Shown: positions 7,137 to 11,001 of the stretch, one piece after another
Numbering within the stretch: the first letter of the stretch is position 1
How the letters are laid out: every line of letters begins with the position of its first letter
Origin: Balneolia bacterium
GTDB taxonomy: Bacteria > Bacteroidota > Rhodothermia > Balneolales > Cyclonatronaceae
Reading direction: 5' to 3'
Length of the DNA stretch: 11,001 nt
Assembly: GCA_003566395.1 (NCBI GenBank)
Contig: PXDL01000447.1
Coordinates: 1 to 11,001, forward strand
Program-made: the position numbers and the translations under genes
Notes under the pieces: model-generated
What the model was told of the DNA's origin: nothing
What the model saw: the letters and a program-made list of their open reading frames with translations, nothing else
The model's database searches: none

Positions 7137-9248
7137 TTACAAAGTTCGCTCAATACAAATAAGGGTGATGTCGTCCTGTTGAGGAAGCTCCTTTTTCCAG
7201 GATTTGGCTTCGGAAAGGAATTGCCGGATACACGCTTCCGGAGAATCAAAGGTAAGCCCGGCAAGCGTTTGTGTGATGCGTTCCAGTCCATACTGCTCCC
7301 TTTCAGGATTCATTTGTTCCATCAGGCCGTCGGTGGCGGCAAAAACCACATCACCCTTGTGTAAGGTAGTGGCTGCAGTCCGGTACGGGAAATTTAGGGC
7401 GTGGCCCAGCGGCATCCCTTTCGATTCAAGCAGTTCAACGGATCCCGACTCCCGGCGGTAGATGAGTACGGGCGGAATGCCTGCCGAGCACCACTCGATG
7501 CGGTTGCCGTTGATGTGCAGGAGTCCGAGACACATAAACTTGTTTTTCAACCCTACTTTACGAAGTTCGGCCGACATTTTACGAAGCGCATCATCGCAGG
7601 CTAATTCCGGAGAGATGGATTGTACCAGCGTTTTGGTCATGGCGGCAAGAAATCCCGCTTCGGCCCCGTGACCGGTGGCATCTCCCAGCGCCCATATCAG
7701 GCCGCCGCGGGGAGGGTGAACCACATCATAATAATCCCCGCCCACTTCGGTTGCGGTCTGCATAGCGGCGTGCATCCGGTAGCCGTCAAGATCCGGAATA
7801 GATGCCGGAAGAAGCGAAAGCTGAAGGGTACGGGCCTGCTCCAGTTCGGCGGTTTTACGCTCGTTTTCGGTCTCCAGGCGTGCGGTTTGCACGGCGGCTT
7901 CACGCAGAGAGCGCTCCTGATCCAGATTTTGCTCGGACAATTTTTTTACTTCATCGAGTCGCCGGGTGAGGTTCAGGTTCAGACTGGCAATATGCCTTGA
8001 CTGAAACAGCGACATGGTTACAATGGCTATACCAAATCCCAGATACGGAAGGTGGTGCACCGATAGACCGGTTCCGCTTACATAGGTGCCGGTTATTTCA
8101 AAGCCAACGGAAGTAAATATGGAGCCGATGTAAATCAGCACGCCCGTAGCCAGCAGCCAAACGCTTTCTATATCCGAACGCAGCACTCTTATAGCGATAG
8201 CTATCAACAGGATACCCATAGCTAAGCCCAAACTAAGTGCTATAAAATTTATGTTTAAAATCAAAACATGGAACAAGGCGGTCACGACTACTAATCCAAA
8301 AAAAATCTTGAAATAGAGGGGCGGACTGGCTCGGATTACAGAGTACAGAAACAGCCCTAGAAAACCGAATCCTACGGTAATCATCCCTTGCATCAAATAC
8401 TGAAGCTGTATCATCTGCCTGAAATCTTCATAAAAGAAAAACTGCTGCTGAATCCAGGTAGTGCCGGCGTAAAGAAAACAGACAATAGAAAACCAAAGAT
8501 TAAAGACAAGTCTGCGGTTGTAGAGCCATAAAAACAGGTGAAGAAGCCCGAACAGAATACAAAAACTACTTACCCCCCACTGAATGGCGCTAAAAAAACG
8601 GTGCTGCTCGATTTGAAGATTTCTTGAGTTTTTTAAATCGTTGAACCACAGATTTATACCTATTCCCCACATCGAACGCCGCAAAAATTCGCTCTCGGGG
8701 TTGCCGTGGTGCACCATCAGATACTGAACCGGGGCGTAAGAAAGTTTGACCGGCTGCCAGGTACGCACGGATCCCCGGTCGTAAATTTCAGGGTTGGCAG
8801 AGGGCACGCCGTTTTCATAAATCAGATCACCGTTCAGCCAAAAGCGGGCCGCCCCGAGGGTGAAGCCCTGAAGGGCAATAGTTTCACCCCGCATCGATTC
8901 ATCCACATCCAGATAAACCAGCAGCCATCTTTCGCCCTTCCATTTTTCGGGGATATCCGAGTTGTTGACCCACATCGACTCAGACACCTCCCAGCGGGTA
9001 TCGTCGAGATCAGGAGGGCTATCAATCGGGGAATCCGGGGTAAGAATGTAGTGCTCGTGCCCGGTAAAATTGATTCTGCCTTGTTCAATGGCTGATTGTT
9101 CAATGCGAACGCAGTGCAAATCCTGATCGCAGCGGGAAGGGTCGGGTTCAAAGGTTTCAGATGCCTGCAATAAGCCCGCCTCACTTCCGGCCAAAAGGAA
9201 GGTGAAAATAACGAAGATACAGATAAACAGGCGCTGATAAAGCCTCAT
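7137..9248 (-). CDS. Membrane sensor with SpoIIE/PP2C-type serine phosphatase domain (7TM-DISM-like)
   Basis: 703 residues. A signal peptide/first hydrophobic stretch (about 7-25) is followed by a periplasmic beta-rich domain (about 45-205). Its pattern ERWLLVYLDVDES...LGAARFWLNGDLIYENG resembles galactose-binding-like jelly rolls, as in 7TM-DISM extracellular domains. Seven or so membrane segments follow (about 218-415), then a coiled coil (about 424-478). The C-terminal SpoIIE-type PPM phosphatase (479-703) has its metal ligands: D505 in EVGGDYYD, D523 in GDATGHG, D640 in ATDGLME and D692/D693 in QQDDIT. All appear intact, so it should be active. The expected role is to turn a periplasmic ligand signal into dephosphorylation of a phosphoserine/phosphothreonine protein such as a STAS anti-anti-sigma factor. 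No partner kinase or STAS gene is in the window. It lies upstream of the cyanophycinase gene on the same strand and divergent from the deiminase gene. Family assignment is strong; ligand and target are unknown. Confidence 0.9.
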   Translation of the reverse strand: MRLYQRLFICIFVIFTFLLAGSEAGLLQASETFEPDPSRCDQDLHCVRIEQSAIEQGRINFTGHEHYILTPDSPIDSPPDLDDTRWEVSESMWVNNSDIPEKWKGERWLLVYLDVDESMRGETIALQGFTLGAARFWLNGDLIYENGVPSANPEIYDRGSVRTWQPVKLSYAPVQYLMVHHGNPESEFLRRSMWGIGINLWFNDLKNSRNLQIEQHRFFSAIQWGVSSFCILFGLLHLFLWLYNRRLVFNLWFSIVCFLYAGTTWIQQQFFFYEDFRQMIQLQYLMQGMITVGFGFLGLFLYSVIRASPPLYFKIFFGLVVVTALFHVLILNINFIALSLGLAMGILLIAIAIRVLRSDIESVWLLATGVLIYIGSIFTSVGFEITGTYVSGTGLSVHHLPYLGFGIAIVTMSLFQSRHIASLNLNLTRRLDEVKKLSEQNLDQERSLREAAVQTARLETENERKTAELEQARTLQLSLLPASIPDLDGYRMHAAMQTATEVGGDYYDVVHPPRGGLIWALGDATGHGAEAGFLAAMTKTLVQSISPELACDDALRKMSAELRKVGLKNKFMCLGLLHINGNRIEWCSAGIPPVLIYRRESGSVELLESKGMPLGHALNFPYRTAATTLHKGDVVFAATDGLMEQMNPEREQYGLERITQTLAGLTFDSPEACIRQFLSEAKSWKKELPQQDDITLICIERTL

Positions 9249-9259
9249 CGGGAAACCTG

Positions 9260-9273
9260 GTAGCGTACGTTAC
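9260..9273. repeat. Imperfect palindrome in the phosphatase gene leader
   Basis: GTAGCGTACGTTAC reads almost the same on both strands (core CGTACG, 9264-9269; one mismatched pair). It ends 12 nt before the phosphatase start. It could be an operator or a small mRNA hairpin; function is unknown. Confidence 0.25.
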
Positions 9274-9351
9274 AAATAAGCCTTACAAAACCGTGTGTTG
9301 GGGAACCGGGAGTGCACGGGCGAATGTGGAATTTACCCGGAAAGTATAGCG

Positions 9352-9372
9352 ATATGATCAGTAAAATCATAT
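9352..9372. promoter_or_regulatory. 21-bp palindrome in the divergent intergenic region (operator candidate)
   Basis: ATATGAT-CAGTAAA-ATCATAT is a perfect 7-bp inverted repeat with a 7-nt spacer. It is midway between the phosphatase start (9248) and the deiminase start (9494), next to the minus-strand hexamer TATACT (9348-9343), which could be a -10. Size and position suit a dimeric regulator acting on one or both divergent promoters. AT-richness raises the chance of coincidence. Confidence 0.4.
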
Positions 9373-9409
9373 ATACAGGTGTAGATTTTCACTGAATGGC
9401 CTTCCGTTT

Positions 9410-9438
9410 TTCAATAAAGAAGCAAAATAGAGTATATT
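9410..9438 (+). promoter_or_regulatory. Possible promoter of the PPAD-like gene
   Basis: TTCAAT (9410-9415) and TATATT (9433-9438) are separated by 17 nt, 55 nt before the ATG. The -10 is good and the -35 poor. Whether this lineage uses sigma-70-type hexamers is uncertain, so this is only a candidate. Confidence 0.3.
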
Positions 9439-9493
9439 AACGGTCAACCAATAGTTCAGTCAGCAAAATCAATGCGCTAAACCTTTTTCGCTC

Positions 9494-11001
9494 ATGAATT
9501 CCGTTACATCCTCTTCGTCTGTTTCCCCTGTAAGTTACATCTGGTTGGTTTTTTTATTTTTTGTGATGGCGTCCATGCCCGTCCATGCCCAGGTTACTGA
9601 AATAGAGTCCCTGCCGAAGGAGCTTACCGAAGAAGAGATGACGCGCCTGCATGAAATCGGCCTTCATTTTCAGGAAACACCGCCGCCGGAAGGCAGGGTG
9701 AGAAACATTGCCGAGTATGAGCGAAATGAAGGTGTGCTGATACGCTGGCCGCTCTGGATTCCGCTGGACCTTGTTGCGGCCATGTCGGAACACGTGATGG
9801 TTACAACAATTGTGGGAAGCGGTATCCAGCGTCAGTCGGCTCAAAATGCCTATCAGCAAGCCGGAGTAACGATGGAAAACACCAACTTCCTGATTGCCCC
9901 GACCAACTCGGTATGGACCCGCGACTACGGCCCGTTTTATATCGTGGATGAAGACCATCAGGTCGGTATCGTGGATTTTAAATATAACCGTCCGCGCCCT
10001 GCCGACGATCAGATTCCCCAGGCGATGGGCGAAATGTTTGACCTGCCCGTTTACGGAATGAATCTGGTGCACACCGGGGGAAACTATATGACCGACGGCT
10101 GGCAGACTTCGGCCTCGACAGACCTGATTTGGGAAGAGAACAACGATAATGAGCAGTTCGTAATGGAGCAGATGGAGTCTTACCTGAATACCGAAACCTA
10201 CCACGTAACGATCGATCCGCAGAACTCCTCCATCAAACATATAGACACCTGGGCCAAATTTCTGGATGTCGATAAAATCCTGATTGCCCGAGTTCCGGCC
10301 TCGCACTGGCGGTACGAAGAGCACGAGGAAGTGGCCGAATACTTTGCCAATCAGATCTCGCCCTGGGGTACGCCCTATCAGGTTTTCAGGGTTGATACAC
10401 CGAACGGACAGCCCTACACCAATTCGCTAATCGTAAATGAGCGCGTTTATGTGCCGCTTATGAACAGCTCCTGGGATGATGCAGCCATCGCTGCCTATGA
10501 AGAAGCACTACCGGGTTACGAAGTGCTGGGATTCACCAACCCCGGATCCACGGGCTGGAATTCATCCGATGCACTCCACTGCCGGGTTAAAGAGATTCCC
10601 GACCGGGGCATGCTGTACATCAGTCATCTTCCTGTAATTGAACCGCAGCCGCTGAAGGATTCCTATGAGCTCGTGGCGGAAATTATTCCGTACAGCGGCG
10701 CCGCTTTAATTGAAGAATCCCTCGAGCTTTATTACAGCCTCAACGAGGGCGAGTGGCAGTCGGTGCCGTTATATCAAAAGGAGGAGCACAGTTGGGCCGG
10801 AATGGTTGAAATTGAGCACGATACCGAAACCGTAACCTACTATTTTTCCGCCGCCGATGCATCCGGGCGGGAAGAAACCTGGCCTTTAATCGGTGAACCC
10901 GGTGCCCGGACGTTTGAGATTGATCGTACCACGCTTACAGTTACCTATCCCGCCGGATGGAGCCTGGCCGGTATCCCCGTAGAAACCGACGCCACCTTTG
11001 A
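9494..11001 (+). CDS. Secreted peptidylarginine/agmatine deiminase family protein (PPAD-like), 3' end beyond window
   Basis: 502 codons are present from the ATG at 9494; the frame is open at the right edge. Hydrophobic residues 16-29 and a cleavage site after HAQ (31-33) indicate export; the n-region oddly has no Lys or Arg. The PAD_porph fold's catalytic set is complete: W141 and D144 in WTRDYGP, HTGGNYMTDG (193-202), H249 and D251 in KHIDTW, N310, and nucleophile C363 in ALHCR. R166 and R168 (NRPRP) fall at the same spacing from D144 as PPAD R152/R154 from D130, residues that hold the substrate's free alpha-carboxylate. It should therefore convert C-terminal-type arginine to citrulline plus ammonia. 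PPAD Tyr233 appears replaced (S246). Residues about 390-475 form an Ig-like domain, as in PPAD. The next stretch (YPAGWSLAGIPV) opens a further module cut by the edge, possibly followed by a sorting domain. A cytosolic agmatine deiminase is unlikely given the signal peptide. Confidence 0.88.
   Translation, partial: MNSVTSSSSVSPVSYIWLVFLFFVMASMPVHAQVTEIESLPKELTEEEMTRLHEIGLHFQETPPPEGRVRNIAEYERNEGVLIRWPLWIPLDLVAAMSEHVMVTTIVGSGIQRQSAQNAYQQAGVTMENTNFLIAPTNSVWTRDYGPFYIVDEDHQVGIVDFKYNRPRPADDQIPQAMGEMFDLPVYGMNLVHTGGNYMTDGWQTSASTDLIWEENNDNEQFVMEQMESYLNTETYHVTIDPQNSSIKHIDTWAKFLDVDKILIARVPASHWRYEEHEEVAEYFANQISPWGTPYQVFRVDTPNGQPYTNSLIVNERVYVPLMNSSWDDAAIAAYEEALPGYEVLGFTNPGSTGWNSSDALHCRVKEIPDRGMLYISHLPVIEPQPLKDSYELVAEIIPYSGAALIEESLELYYSLNEGEWQSVPLYQKEEHSWAGMVEIEHDTETVTYYFSAADASGREETWPLIGEPGARTFEIDRTTLTVTYPAGWSLAGIPVETDATF

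Noticed and set aside
9554..10324. Long open frame on the minus strand opposite the deiminase gene (256 codons)
   Set aside because: It is a shadow of the PPAD-like gene, whose complete catalytic motifs show that the plus strand is coding. Its translation shows no recognisable domain.

Overview
The window reads as chromosomal DNA of a non-phototrophic member of the Bacteroidota/Rhodothermota/Balneolota neighbourhood. This rests on a secreted enzyme ending in a PNPFNP-type C-terminal sorting domain (type IX secretion style), a secreted enzyme of the Porphyromonas peptidylarginine deiminase (PPAD) type, start codons mostly without a Shine-Dalgarno sequence, and AT-rich gaps between moderately GC-rich genes. 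The lineage is inferred from protein style, not from a marker gene.

Layout, left to right. 1-152: a large compound inverted repeat and a smaller hairpin beside the 3' end of a cupin gene. 153-659 (-): an exported small cupin with an unusually strong ribosome binding site. 660-995: AT-rich DNA without a gene, holding another copy of the repeat core. 997-1033: a clear intrinsic terminator for lpd. 1101-2519 (-): dihydrolipoyl dehydrogenase. 2658-4873 (-): a close-packed group of GNAT acetyltransferase, Rof/YaeO-like Rho-binding protein and YfcC-family transporter, transcribed in the order transporter, rof, GNAT. 5032-6993 (-): secreted cyanophycinase with a second, degenerate S51-like domain and a sorting domain. 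7137-9248 (-): membrane sensor with a periplasmic domain, a 7TM-type membrane region, a coiled coil and a SpoIIE/PP2C phosphatase. 9249-9493: divergent intergenic region with a 21-bp palindrome. 9494-11001 (+): secreted PPAD-like enzyme that runs off the right edge.

The most interesting reading is that 3476-11001 is a locus for using arginine-rich polymer or peptide outside the cell. An exported cyanophycinase would cut cyanophycin to beta-Asp-Arg. A YfcC transporter (a family linked to basic amino acids or dicarboxylates) lies just downstream. An exported deiminase of the type that acts on arginine with a free alpha-carboxylate, which is how arginine is presented in cyanophycin, is transcribed divergently from a sensor phosphatase gene. 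The family assignments are well supported; the joint pathway is inference from gene proximity.
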